Counted from the first letter of the stretch, positions 26,248 through 38,600 are shown. The stretch: DNA of 64,000 nt from Simmondsia chinensis (GCA_018398585.1 JAGTTD010000013.1:30583131-30647130); one strand, 5' to 3'. Translations and numbers: made by a program. Notes: generated by a model from the sequence alone, not told the origin.

Positions 26248-26484
26248 TTAGGTAGTCAAGGTACCAGGGTCTTGCCTAAATGGTAGGAGCCCAGTAACGA
26301 GATTGAGTATTGTTTTAGGCTAAAATGTTTGGAGTTCGACCCCCCCCCCCCCCCCGAACCTTTCCCAATCCTTGATTTAACTGATTTCTATAATATATGG
26401 GCTGCCACATGGGCCGGGGTTTACCAAGTTCCTCCTTAGGGGGGGAAAAAAAAAAAAAAAAGAAACAAAACCCTTAGGTAGTCA
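26248..26484 (+). repeat. tRNA-headed SINE with poly(A) tail
   Basis: The target duplication TTAGGTAGTCA lies at 26248-26258 and 26474-26484. The head has an A-box-like TGCCTAAATGGTAGGAG and a B-box-like GGAGTTCGACCC, then a C run, and the body ends in about 18 A. Its structure differs from the TTG-tailed family. Confidence 0.75.
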
Positions 26485-26829
26485 CTCCCGTGTTCCAATC
26501 TCATTAACAAACGCTAATATGATACTTTTACACCTCTACTTGTATGACAAAGCTAAGCCATCACTTTATAGTATATTATAATCTTATCAAATTAGTAGTC
26601 CACACTTATAACCGTCTACGAAACTTATTTTTGACAACATATCACTCCGACTTTTCACCTGAATCTATCTATTACCCAATCTCATTAAATACTTAAATCA
26701 AAATTTGATATGTCTTCAAGGACTACGTTTCTCATGACACGTGTTGTAAAATAATCACACAGATATATAACTCATAAAATATAATTAGATAATAAATAAA
26801 AAAAATTTAATAATTAAACACTGAATAAT

Positions 26830-27338
26830 TGGGTTTTCAAAACACTATTCCTTACAATCTCTCATTTGTCCTCAACCCAATTAGTCATGTATCGAAATTT
26901 TATTCCCTAGGGATCTGTCAACTCATTGGTTGTAACAATTTCAATATAGATATCTTACTATGGTATCTATCGCTCATAAGCTTTGGATTCATAAGAGATT
27001 TCTGAGCTGACAAGTCCCCTCTGTAGTTTTCAAGTGATTAAGTCCTTGACTTTCACAGTAAAGTAAACAATACAAGATTGCTTGACGCTTTGCCGTCTAA
27101 TTGCTCCTACTCCAAGGGTAAACACATATTCTAATGTCAAACGTTTAGAATCCTTATCAAAATAGGTCACATATGATAAGCCTCACATCCTATTCTTACA
27201 ATCTCGCAAAAGCTTGATCCCAAGAATATAACTGGCTTCTCCTAGATCTTTTATAGCGATCTAATTGGACAACAAAATCTTAATAGCTAATCACAGTACT
27301 ACATTATTCTCAATGAGTAGACTGTCGTCCACATACAA
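26830..27338 (-). pseudogene. Old copia reverse transcriptase relic, 3' part
   Basis: On minus, LYVDDSLLIENN starts at the right edge and is followed by KDLGEASYILGIKLLRD, with stops. It continues the relic at 32376-33060 across the younger element, so the younger copia landed within the RT domain just before YVDD. Confidence 0.8.
27334..27338 (+). repeat. Target duplication TACAA (left) of copia 2
   Basis: TACAA before TGTGCGG matches 32376-32380. Confidence 0.85.
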
Positions 27339-27813
27339 TGTGCGGAAATAAACAATACTCCCGATATGCAATCGAATCAAATGCCAAGACAAATTGAGAA
27401 ATAAATGGACTAAAAGAGAAATGAAACAAACGACACAATGATTTACGTGGAAACCCCTTTAAAATCAAAAGGAGAGAAAACCACGGGCGAAAATCGGAGC
27501 TTTTATTATTTAATCAAAAGAAGAATTACAATATTTCTCTTACACTCAATTTTATTTGTGGCGGCGCCGCTGGGGGAAAATACCTCACTTTAGAATTGGA
27601 TACTTTGTGACGCAACCCTACGTCCGTATTTATAGAGCTGGGAAATTGCGCTTCCCGATCGATCGGTACTTCACTGATCGATCGGCTCGCTCACTGGAGG
27701 CGTCCTTCTTTTACGTAACTTTCCCGATCGATCGAGCTCCACACTGGATCGATTGGCCTCCTCACGGCTTCTCTTCTTTAAATACCAAGTAAGTTTGAGA
27801 CATTTTCCTAACA
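27339..27813 (-). repeat. 3' LTR of copia 2
   Basis: In element sense it runs from TGTTAGGAAAATGTCTC to TTTCCGCACA. It holds several CGATCGATCG-type palindromes near 27654-27760. Confidence 0.9.
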
Positions 27814-27900
27814 AATCTCCACCTTAGCTCAAAATTAATATCAACAATAAAACAACTCCACCTTCTCCACAAGCGCCCCTTCAACCGGGGCTAACACACA

Positions 27901-29575
27901 TCAAACTGAAAGACCCACCAAATTTGAGCAATGCTCGAATTTGCTCCCTGGTAGAACCTTAGTGAACATGTCAGTTAGATTGTCCTCAGTCCCAATCTTC
28001 TTCAACTCCACCTTCCCCTCGTCAATCAGATCTCTAATAAAACGATGCTTCACATCCATATGCTTCGTTCTATCATGATGTGACATCTGATCTTTCGCTC
28101 GGTGAATGGCAGACTGACTATCATAGTAGACTTTAACGGTGCCCTGCTCAACACTAATTTCACTTATCAAACCTCTCAACCAAACGGCTTCTTTGAATGC
28201 TTCTGTCACTGCCATATACTCGGCCTCGGTAATAGACTGTGATGTAATAGACTATAGATACGCTCTCCAACTAATAGCTATGTCACCTAAATAAAACACA
28301 TACCTTGATGTGGACTTCCTCTTATCGAGGTCTCCCTCATAATCAGAATCTACATACCCAACCAACAACACTTACTTTTCCCATATTCCAAATACAAATA
28401 AGAAGTTCCAAGAAGATACCTGAGAATCTACTTCACAGCATGCCAATGCTCCTTACCTAGATTCACCATGTACCTACTAACTCTGCTAACTGTAAAAGCA
28501 ATATCTGGACACCTACAAACCATTGCATACATAATACTGCCCATTGCACTAGAATAGGGAATCTGAGACATGTACCTGACATCCTCCTCAATCTAAGGCG
28601 AATCTAATGCTGAAAGTCTGAAATGAGCTGCTAAGGGCATGCTAACTGGGTTAGCATCCTTCATATGAAACATGTCTAACACCTTCTTAAAATACTTCTC
28701 TTGTAACAAGTATAATTTTCCGGCTTTTCGGTCTCTACGAATCTCCATGCCTAAAATCTTCTTGGCTGCTCCAAGATCTTTCATCTCAAACTCACTCTTC
28801 AACATAGATTTTAAATAATCAACATCCTTCATGTCTCGTGCTGCAATCAACATATCATCAACGCACAAAAGCAAATAAACAAAGCCTGAATCAGTCCTTC
28901 TGAAGTACACATCACTGTCGTACTTACTCCTGATGTACCCATGACCTGTCATGAACTGATCAAATCTCCTATACTACTGCCTAGGAGATTGCTTCAAACC
29001 ATATAAAGACTTTTTAAGCAAACACACATGATCTTCCTTTCCTTCTATAACAAAACCCTTGGGCTGATGTATAAAGATACTCTCATCTAGTTCACCATGC
29101 AAAAATGTAGTCTTTACATCCAATTGCTCAAGTTCTAAGTCATGCATAGCAACTAAAGAAAAAAGCACACGAATTGATGTCTAACTACAGGTGAGAATTT
29201 ATCATGAAAATCAACACCCTATACCTGACTGTAGCCTTTAGCTACCAAACGTGCCTTGTCTCTTGCATCTTCAACTCCAGGAATGCCCTTTTTTCTTTTG
29301 AAAACTCGTTTGCAACCAATCAGTCTTTTCCCTGTTTAAGGCTTCACCAGTTCCTAAGTCTGATTTTTATGAAGAGACTGCATCTCTTCATTCATAGCAA
29401 CGAGCCACTTCTCAGCATTTGATCTTGATACAGCCTCTGAATAAGAAGTCGGCTCATTGTCATCTAACGACTCAGCAGTAGTGAGGGCATAAGCAATCAT
29501 CTCCTCATACCCATATCTCTCAGGAGGCCTGATCTGACGCCTCGGTCTACCACCAGCTATAGTATTATTCTCCAC
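27901..29575 (-). pseudogene. Copia 2 reverse transcriptase and RNase H remnant
   Basis: The pieces include QLDVKTTFLHGELDESIF, YLLLCVDDMLIAARD (CVDD instead of YVDD) and the RNase H block VTEAFKEAVWLRGLISEI with DRTKHMDVKHRFIRD. Several frame breaks are present. Confidence 0.9.
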
Positions 29576-29659
29576 CTGCTGACGTGTTTCTGCATTATCA
29601 ATAACAACATCAGAAACCCGTACCTGAGGTGCTGGAATACTCTCTAGCTGAACGACCTG

Positions 29660-30905
29660 CTAATCTGACTGTATCTCTGTAACATCAGGTGTCTCAACCT
29701 GAACTATATCACTGTCAATGAAGGGTGTGTGTGGCGGATTAAGTAGAGCAGACTCATCAGAAGTAACATCTCTACTAGTCAGAAACTTCTGAGCACTTAG
29801 ATCCCACAATCTATATCCCTTCACACCTGACGAATAACGAAGAAAGACGCATTTCTTGGCCCTAGGCTCCAGCTTTCCATCATTAACATATGCATATGCA
29901 GAACAACCAAAAACTTTAATTTGAGAATAATCAGAAGTAGAACCAGACCATACCTCTTCTGGTGTCTTCATCTGTAATGAAGAATGCGGTGTCTTGTTCA
30001 CAAGATAGCAAGCCATGCTAACTGCTTCTGCCCACCATTCTCTTTTCAAACCTGCATTTGAAAGCATACATTGAGCCTTCTCAAGTAACGTCCTGTTCAA
30101 TCTTTCAGCCACTCCATTTTGCTGAGGTCGACCTATACATGTCTTGTGTCTAACTATACCCTGATCTTCACAAAATCTAGTGAAGCCACCTTCAACAAAC
30201 TCGAGACCATTATCAGTCCTCAACCTCTTGATCGGCTTTCCTGTTTGTTTTTAAGCAGAATATTCCATTTTTTGAAGATATCATACACTTCATTTTTCTA
30301 CTTCAGAAAATAGACCCAAACTTTACGTGAGTAATCATCAGTAAACGTTAGAAGATACCTGGACCCACCTTTGAAGCCACTCTGGAGGGTCCCCATAGAT
30401 CAGAATATATGTAATCTAACGTTCCCTTTGTCTGATGCACTGCTGAGTTGAAGCTGACTCTTTTCTGCTTCCCATACACACAGTGCTCATAAAATTCCAT
30501 CAGTCATGTTGACTGACCACAAAGCAGTCCCCTCTTACTCAGCTCAGACAATGCCTTATCACCAATGTGACCCATTCTCATGTGCCACAGTCTTGTGATC
30601 TCTGCATCTGTCATAGTAGATGTGGAAACAGCAACTGAACCTCTCATGGTAGTACCTACAACCTCATACAAAGTACCAAACCTATTTCTCTTCATCACAA
30701 CTAAAGCACCCTTACTGACCCGCATGATTCCACCTTCAGCAGTGTACTTGTACCCACTAGACTCAAAGGTATCTAGAGAAATCAAGTTCTTCTTTAACTC
30801 CGGGACGTGACGTACATCACTCAAGGTTCTAATAGCCCCATCAAACATCCTCACACGGACTGTTCTGATCCCCACTACCTTACAAGCAGCATCGTTACCC
30901 ATCAA
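29660..30905 (-). pseudogene. Copia 2 integrase remnant
   Basis: Segments with RLWHMRMGHIGDKALSEL, then MRTDNGLEFVEGGF and RPQQNGVAERLNRTLL, are split by stops between 30223 and 30504. These are the HHCC and core domains of a copia integrase. Confidence 0.9.
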
Positions 30906-30941
30906 GACAACTCCACCTTGTATAGACTTATACGTGGAGAA

Positions 30942-31863
30942 TCAATCTCTATTTGGAGTAACGTGATATGAACAACCCGAATCCATGACCCACTTATCCT
31001 TGGACCTGGACTGAGAATCAACAACTAATAGAAACTCCCCATCACTATCATCCTCTACAACACTAGCCTCAGCAGACTTGTCTTTGCCCTGGTCACCCTT
31101 GTTACCCTCTTTCAATTTATTTTTGTACTTGTAATAGTCTTTCTTTATGTGCCCTTTCTTGTGACAATAATGGCACGACAGGTTCTTATATCTAGATTTA
31201 GACCTAGACTTTTTTCCACCATTGAATCCCCTATGTTTTGGTTTACCTCTCACATGCAAACCACTACCTGAGTTATTTACCGAGTCAGATAACTCCCTAT
31301 CTACCCGTTCTTTACTCACAAGGTTTCTTTTCACCTTATCAACAGTAATGGTCGGCCTACCCCCATATATCATGCTTTCTACGAAACCCTTATACGAATT
31401 AGAGAGCGAACACAGTAATAACATAGCTTGATCCTTGTCCGTAGGGACATCATCCAATTCCTTTTAATTCTTGTATAATAGAGGTAAACTCGCTAAGATG
31501 GTTTTTAAGAGATGTACCTTCTGTCATACGGAAAGTGAACAACTGACGCTTCACTGCGAGTATGTTAGAGACTGACTTGTGGCAAAACATGTCTAATAAT
31601 TTCTCCCACAACTCCTTTACGGTTTCCATCTCCAATACCTCTGATAGAACACTATCAGCCAAACACATCTATATCGCCGTGAGAGCCTTATCATCCATCT
31701 CTTCCCATTGTGCCTTGATCATAGTCTCGGGTTTCTTCTCTTTCCCCTCCAGTGCTTTCTTCAAGCCGTTCTGAGTCAGGAGTCCTTTCACACGGACTTG
31801 CCATAAGCTGAAGCTTCCCTGACCATTGAACTTCTCTACCTCGGTCTTAATACCTGATGCCAT
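30942..31863 (-). pseudogene. Copia 2 gag and protease remnant
   Basis: Gag starts at 31863 (MASGIKTEVEKFNGQGSFSL) and is broken near 31669 and 31450. The zinc knuckle reads CHYCHKKGHIKKDYY, where the fourth ligand Cys is Tyr. The protease start WVMDSGCSYH is intact near 31000. Confidence 0.9.
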
Positions 31864-31880
31864 TATATCAATTCGAAGAA

Positions 31881-31896
31881 CCAGGCTCTGATACCA
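31881..31896 (-). other. Primer-binding site of copia 2
   Basis: The reverse complement TGGTATCAGAGCCTGG lies three bases from the LTR end and is of the initiator tRNA-Met type. Confidence 0.88.
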
Positions 31897-31899
31897 ATT

Positions 31900-32375
31900 T
31901 GTGTGGAAATAAACAATTACTCCTAGTATGCAATCGAATCAAATGCCACGACAAATCGACAAATAAATGGACTAAAAGAGAAATGAAACAAACGACACAA
32001 TGATTTACATGGAAACCCCTTTACAATCGAAAGGGAAGAAAACCACGGGCGAAGGTCGGAGCTTTTATTATTGAATCAAAAGAAGAATTACAATATTTTC
32101 CACACACTCAATTTTATTTGTGGCAGCGCCGCTGGGGGAAAACACCTCACTTTAGAATTGGATACTTTGTGACGTAAACCTACGTCCGTATTTATAGAGC
32201 TCAAAAATCGCGCTTCCCGATCGATCGGTACTTCACCAATCGATTGGCTCGCTCACTGGAGGCGTCCTTCTTTTACGTAACTTTCCCGATCGATCGAGCT
32301 CCACCCCCGATCGATCGGCTTCCTCACGGCTTCTCTTCTTTAAATATCAAGTAATTTTGAGACATTTTCCTAACG
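31900..32375 (-). repeat. 5' LTR of copia 2
   Basis: It is colinear with 27339-27813 with scattered changes. The first base of its TG is mutated (CGTTAGG in element sense). The GATC-rich palindromes are conserved at 32215-32320. Confidence 0.9.
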
Positions 32376-32380
32376 TACAA
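32376..32380 (+). repeat. Target duplication TACAA (right) of copia 2
   Basis: TACAA follows the LTR end at 32375, and the host copia sequence then resumes. Confidence 0.85.
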
Positions 32381-33060
32381 TTATAAGAAAGTCATTATCA
32401 TGTTGCTTGTACACACATGGTTTACCAACCATTTGTTTCGTTCCCTATGATTTGATAACTTCATTGAATCTTATATTCCATGAATGGGATGCTTGTTCGG
32501 GTCTATAAATAGAATTTTTCAATTGGATGCCATCTATAATTAATCTTTGGCAACAAATCCAACCGATTGTATCATAATTATATTTTCCTTCAAATAACCA
32601 TTCAAAAAGGTCATCTTGATATCGATTTGCCATAGCCTAAAATCAAAATAAGCAGTAACTAATAAGAGTATCCTAATGAAACTAAACATAGCAACTAGTA
32701 AGAAAGCATCCTCATAATCGATTTCCTCCTTTTGGGTACAACCCGTTGCTACCTATCTAGCTTTGAAGGTCCCAACTTTTCCATGCATTCACCTCTTTCT
32801 CTTGTACACCCGCTTTGATCCAATGTGCTTAACGCCTTTTGATGTCTCTACAAGTTCTTGTATTTCATTGCCTTGACCTCTTTGTCTGCGTATCTATCCC
32901 TAAGAGCTTCATCATAGTTAGGAGGATCGGATTTAGAATAATGCTCAATCGTTAAGGTTGTCGACAAGTATCCATCAGGTGCTCTTACGATCCTTCCACT
33001 ACATCCATGCTCCCGTGTACTTAGTGCAACACTAAAACTAGCTAAGGATCCAACTAACGC
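32376..33060 (-). pseudogene. Old copia reverse transcriptase relic, 5' part
   Basis: Minus-strand traces include EHYSKSDPPNYDEALRDR, KHIGSKRVYKRK, an LNGYLEG-like block and a QASHSWNIRFNEVIKS block with frame breaks. The word order is that of copia RT. The two halves together make one decayed element. Confidence 0.8.
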
Positions 33061-33065
33061 GGCAA

Positions 33066-33517
33066 CTAGGGGTGTAAATAAGCCGAGCCCGCTCGCAAGG
33101 GCTCGTCATAAAGCTTGAAAGGCTCAGCTCGCTTCGAGCCGAGCCGAGCCCTAGCCTAGTGAAGCTCGAGCTTGTAAGCTCGCGAGCCTAAACAAGCCCA
33201 AACAAACTTTTTTTAATATAATATTTTTAATTAAACATGACTAGTGAACCCAAATTTGAACCTAAATGAGCCGAGCCTAAGCTTAAACGAGCCCAAATGA
33301 GCCAAGATTGAGCATAAATGAGCCGAAATATTGCAAGCTTAATTCGAGCTCGCCGTGCTTAAATCGAGCCGAGCCCTAGCTTTTGACGAGCCAAACTCGA
33401 GCTTGAACTTTGCGAGCTTGGTGAGCTTCAAACCAAGCCCAAGCCGAGCTTAATGTAAACGAGCCAAACCTCGAGCTTGGTAGGCTTGGACTCGGTTTGG
33501 CTCAAATAAACCCTTAG
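33066..33517. repeat. CTCGAGC-rich TIR element (G family, copy 2)
   Basis: It runs from TAGGGGTGTAAATAAGCC to GGCTCAAATAAACCCTTA, a clear imperfect terminal inverted repeat. The interior is full of GAGCC and AGCTCG words. Confidence 0.7.
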
Positions 33518-34049
33518 CGGCAACCATATTGTGAGTTGTATCATTTTTACTAGCAAATAATACAAAGCAGGAAAAAGCATAACAACATTGTTTACTAGCA
33601 CAAGAAGCTAGAGATGGTCAATGGATCGATCCACCCAACCCGGTAGCAGAGGTAGGTCCACATAGGCTGGCCCATACATATAGGTAGGCCAATAAGGATG
33701 CAAAAAAGGGTCCGACCCATTGTCTCGTAGACAGGTCGGGTCACCTTAGGTTACATCTATATCTGTTAAGAATTTTATATATGAGTCTAACAAAAAAAAT
33801 CATATCAAAGTTTGAAAAAAAGAACATATAATCGCAGTGGACTACTCCACATTGGTTTAAGCATTAAATAAACTTAGGTTTATATAAAGACGTCATATAT
33901 GCCAACATCACGGGTCGAATCCTAGACTCGATGAAATTTAGCTGTCACTTGCCAAACTCAAATTTAGTCAAGGCAGGTTGACTTGATCAGGTCAAAATTT
34001 ATATTTCTGCTATTTATATAATTAAATTTGAATATAATTCCAAATACAG

Positions 34050-34400
34050 TTACTTAAGCCAAAAGTTCCTATACTTTACATATTATGTCAATTTGGTCAT
34101 TGTACTTTTAATTGTGTCAATTTACTCCTTGTACAATTCAAAATATGTCAATTTAGTCTATTGGTCAAATTTAAGTTAAATTAATGATATAATTTTGAAC
34201 GAAAAAATTATGTTAGATTAGATGCAAATAACTTATTATAAATTCATCCGTTTACTCAATTTGACCTAATTCGTGGTCGAATCATTAAAATTTTCATTCA
34301 AAACTTAACATAATTTTTTCTTTTCGGGACCAATTGACACAATTAAAAGTACAATAACTAAATTAACACAATAGATAAAGTACAAAAACCTTTCCTGTAA
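34050..34400. repeat. MITE-like AT-rich repeat (copy 1)
   Basis: The words GTCAATTTGGTCATTGTAC and TTAAATTAATGAT recur inverted toward the far end. It has the same layout as 57215-57500 (TCAATTTAATCTACATAC and onward). It is non-coding. Confidence 0.45.
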
Positions 34401-34458
34401 ATAGCCCTTAAAAATATTACCAATATAATGACGTACAACCCGCATAAAAAAGATTTCA

Positions 34459-34747
34459 TAATATATGCATCTTTACAACAGCAGCAACAACAGACCCAGT
34501 GTCTTAAGAGCTCTAGCCTAAGCGGCGTCGGGGGGGTAGATATACGCAGCCTTACCCCTTCAGAGTGTAACCCTGCCGAGAGGCTGTTTCTAAGGACCCC
34601 CAACCTTATATGGTTGGCAACACGAAGACTTCCTAGGAGGTCACCCATCCCAGTACTACTCTTGCCCAAGCACGCTTTAACTTCATAGTTCTAATGGGAT
34701 TCGGTGCATTAGTGCCTGATAAATGAACCCTAATATATGCATCTTTA
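34459..34747 (-). repeat. 5S-headed SINE, copy S5, with perfect 17-bp target duplication
   Basis: TAATATATGCATCTTTA occurs at 34459-34475 and 34731-34747. Read on minus, the 255-bp insert starts with a 5S rRNA-like head (34614-34730). It continues with GGTTGGGGGTCCTTAGAAAC and AGCCTC, then GGGGTAAGGCTGCGTATA, and ends in TTG/CTG units (34476-34495 on plus). Because the duplication encloses both parts, the head and body moved as one element. 5S-headed (SINE3-type) elements are known from animals, while plant SINEs are usually tRNA-headed. Confidence 0.88.
34614..34727 (-). repeat. 5S rRNA-derived head of SINE S5
   Basis: The minus-strand words AATCCCATTAGAACTATGAA, GCGTGCTTGGGCAAGAGTAG and GGGATGGGTGACCTCC match the plant 5S rRNA order and include the internal control region. 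It is not a functional 5S gene: the 5' end is altered and no tandem spacer is present. Confidence 0.88.
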
Positions 34748-35318
34748 AACTATCTAAAAATCAAACTTGTAGGGCAAAATGTAAGGGGGGCAAAAATGTT
34801 ACAAGTAAATAACACAATAAATTGTAATACATTATCTTCTAGATAATACATGTTTCTGAATAGATAACCCAACAAATTCTATGCAAATAACGCAAAATAT
34901 GAGAATGAAACCAACACGACATGAAAATAGCGAGATTAGGTCGGGGTTCCTAGAGCCATGTCGAATTTGGGTTGGTGGCTGACCCATTTTCTACACGTTT
35001 AACCTATTCATAAAGTATGCTAGGTATCAAAAGAGCGTTCTATTGACATGTTGGTAAGTTCACAAACTAAAACACAATTAGGAAAGTCCGCTATATAAGC
35101 AAAGAGTAACCTGCAGGCTCCCCGTTTATTATCACTCTCTACAAGGATTGAGAGTTTCTAACCCGTTTAATAAATATGTTGGGTTCAGATTAACTCATTT
35201 TCCTAAAACCTCTTTCATATCATAAACACGAAACAACACATCTGCCAGTCCTATACTTACCATACAACCAGGAAAAAGGTTCCAAATCTCGGATCAATAC
35301 AAAACAACACATCTGCCA

Positions 35319-35633
35319 TCATTGAGCTTTCACCACCGAGATAGTCGCTTCGTTAGAGGACCCTTGACTAAGCTCGTCAAGGGGTGGCTCGGTTAGTGGC
35401 CTCCTAGGGAAGAAAAACGCCGGTTGCGTTGGTGTAGGTAGTTCAATAGCGTCACTAATAATCATGGCGACGACTTGGGACATGCTAGGTCTAAGTGTAG
35501 GAGAGTCTTGGACACATAGGAGACCTACGTTAATGCACCTCATTGCTTCGTTGCGTTGGTGTAGTAGTAATTCACTGCTCAATGTTTCATCAATCAGCTC
35601 CCCAATTCTGTTTTCTTGCCACATCTCCCATGC
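35319..35633 (-). CDS. Receptor kinase exon 9 (C-lobe end, stop)
   Basis: Acceptor CATCAG. It encodes [38 protein letters not shown] and a Pro-rich tail ending VVKAQ-stop, typical of the family C-terminus. Confidence 0.93.
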   Translation of the reverse strand, partial: AWEMWQENRIGELIDETLSSELLLHQRNEAMRCINVGLLCVQDSPTLRPSMSQVVAMIISDAIELPTPTQPAFFFPRRPLTEPPLDELSQGSSNEATISVVKAQ

Positions 35634-38600
35634 CTGATGAAGAAAAATGTCAAATAATTGGCTTTGTCTGTTTTGATGGAAAATATTTTGTCTCAATTCG
35701 ACTATTTTTTTACATAATTTCATAGCAACAACTAAAAATACAGAAAGTACTTTCCTTCGTCGAGGAGAAGTTGTCGTCCCCTCGACGAAAGGGGCAAACA
35801 CTTTCCTTCAAGGACAATAACAAACCTAGTGCTTGAAAGGCTCTTGTCAAGGAAGAGTTGGAGAGGGGGAGGGGAACAGTGTGCTATGCTAAAGGGAGGC
35901 TGTGTCTAAGGACCCCAACTAGGGGAGTAAATCAGCCAAACCGGCTCATCATAAAGCTCGAAAGGCTCAGTTCGCTTCGAGCTCGAGCCAGCCTGCTTGT
36001 TTAGCTTACTGAGCCAAGCCTGAACCTAATGAAGCTCGAGCTTATGAGCTCGCGAGCCTAAACGAGCCCAAACGAACTTTTCTTAATATAATAATTTTTA
36101 TTAAATATGACCAATGAAGCCAAATTTGAGCTTAAATGAGCCAAGCCCGAGCTTAAATGAGCCAAAATATTGCAAGTTTAATTCGAGTTCGCCGAGCTTA
36201 GATCGAGCCGAGCCCAGCCCAAGCCGAGCTTAACGCAAACGACCCGAGCCTCGAGCCTCGTAGGTTCGGGCTCGGCTCGGCTCGGCTCAAATACACCCCT
36301 AACCCCAACCCAAAAAAGCAAAACGGGACAATATTTGTAAAATCATGTCAAAACAGAACAACATTTTCCTTTGTGAAGGGAAATTGTTTTCCAACATATT
36401 CTCATGTTAAATACTTTACTTCAATCTCAACCAGGCCAAGGCACCTCATGTAAATTTATTTTTTTTAGTTCGAAAGACAAAAACTTTTTGAAAGCTGCGT
36501 GGAGCTTTTTCTCAAAACATTTCTTCAAATTTATTTCTTTTTAAAAAAAAATCTCATTATAGTATCTGAAAAAAGAGTTCCAAGATCGTGTCCACGTTCG
36601 TGTATAATATCAATTTTGCTACATGAGAGCATATATTGTGTTGGGTTTTGAATTCGATTTAGAAATGGAGGTCTATGTTGATAGCGGAGGGCCCGGATCG
36701 TAACCCCCGCTGACCTCTAGTGGGGGCTGCAAGGGGCGGACACCCTTGCAGTATGGACCTTTTTTTTTGAGTCGGTCCTATATACCCATCTCACCTTTGG
36801 TTTGATATTGTGCTCGTGTGCATGTGTGCATTGTAAGGTTTCTACCCCGGGTTGCTCTTGTCTACCATTTTAGATCTCATAGTTAAAGCTTTCTACTTTC
36901 CCTAGTGGTTTTTTTTCTCAATTTGAGAGTTTTCCACATAAATCTATATTATTGTTTCTCTTTATCTCTTACTTCTCATTTTCTTTTAGATCTGTTATTT
37001 GGTGTCTAAATTGAACCCAATTCTTGAGTATTTTGCCCAACAAACACCACTTTAGGAATTTTATTTCAAACACTATAACGATTTTTTTTAAAATTTTAAA
37101 GCTGGTTTTTTGGGGAAATGACTCATCCACACGCAAGTGCGAGTGTAGTGGTATTAACAAACCAATTGATATTAAGTAGAGTAACATTGGGGTCCTCGGA
37201 CACACCCTGAAGGGGTAAGGTTGCGTACACTCCCCCCCCCCCCCCCAAAAAAAAAAAAAAAAAAAACAAAGACCCTACTAAAGCGGGAGCCATCATGGTG
37301 GTGGGCTTCTTCTTCTTCTTGTAGTATTAAGTAGAGTAACCCATATTAATTTTTTCTTTGTCCCAACTTTAATGTGCGATTTGTTACCAAACTCAAATCC
37401 ATGAGGTGTACAGATTTGTAAAATTGAAGGTTTGAACCAATAGTGTAAGTGCTTGTTTGGCCAAGTCTCTTTTTTGGAAAAAAGTATTTTTTTTTGTCAG
37501 AAAAAGCATTTTTACAGATTTTAAAAGTGCTTGGCCCAAAATGAAAAGCGCTTTTGAATAAAAAATAAAAGTTATTTTTCTACTTTTAAACAAAGGCACA
37601 GAAACAGTGTCTCTATTTTAAAGCAGAAATAAAACTAGAGCCAAAAGCTTTTCAACTCATCTTTATTGATAGCACCATTTACAAAAGTGCTTCTAGAAAA
37701 GTGTGTGCAAAAAAGCAATTTTTTAACAGTTTGACCAAATAAACCAACTAAGCCTAAACCCAGGCCATCTTCGGGAACTTACAAATCCGATAAGGTTGAG
37801 CGGACGCTCGGAACTATAAGAGTTGGTGTTCTTCTTGCCACTAACAATCTCCAACAGCAATACCCCGAAGCTAAAAACATCAGACTTCACTGAATAATTT
37901 CCCTCCATTGCATATTCTGGGGGCATATAACCACTGCAAAACAAAGAGTTGAAAATAATACTAACTCTTCTACATCCCTTCTACAATAATGTGAGTATAC
38001 GCATTTGCTAGAGTTTTGCATGGCTGGTCAAGAGTTCAAGTAATAGAAGCAATAGATTGGGGGCCCTCAATTTGTTACGAACTCCTTTTTGGAATTAGTT
38101 ATATTATTAGTTTATTTCTACCACACATCACTCTTCAGAGCTCATGAACGTGTACTCTGGCTAACACGCAGCTGGCACAGAAAGAACGCAACACCATTTC
38201 CTTTGGACACTAACTTTGTTACTTGCTTTAGCTGGATTTGATCCTTTAAAGAAGTAGGTGGTCAATGTAGAAATAACTAACTTCTGTATCCTATGTTATA
38301 AACGCATAAAATGACCCACATATTAACAGGTTAATATAAAGTGAATTATTTAGGTTGCACACAAGCTGGCTTGGACACCTCTCTCACTAAAAAGGGCCCA
38401 ATGATTGAACTTGCTTTAAGCCCCCTAAATTCTTGGGATCGGCCTTTCACTGGACCTTTAAGCCCAACCCACAGAGTTGGCATACATGACGTTCACTTAT
38501 AAACTCAAGTGGAGTTCCATCCAAGAACCAATTGGCTAAGTGGAGTAACCTACTATTTTTATATATTGATTTTTTCTCTCTCGCATCTCTAATGTGAGAT

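Larger units (their letters stand above)
27339..32375 (-). mobile_element. Copia element 2, decayed, 5.0 kb, nested in an older copia
   Basis: The LTRs are 475 and 476 bp (27339-27813, 31900-32375) with a 5-bp target duplication. The priming site is TGGTATCAGAGCCTGG (31881-31896, minus), and a polypurine tract lies next to 27813. Coding traces in order on minus are gag, CCHC knuckle, protease, integrase, RT and RNase H, broken by several stops and frameshifts. It is Tork/TNT1-like by eye. The LTRs have diverged visibly, so this insertion is older than the 12-kb composite. Confidence 0.93.

Noticed and set aside
34614..34727. Functional 5S rRNA gene
   Set aside because: The head is diverged, single, joined to a SINE body and enclosed with it by a 17-bp target duplication.
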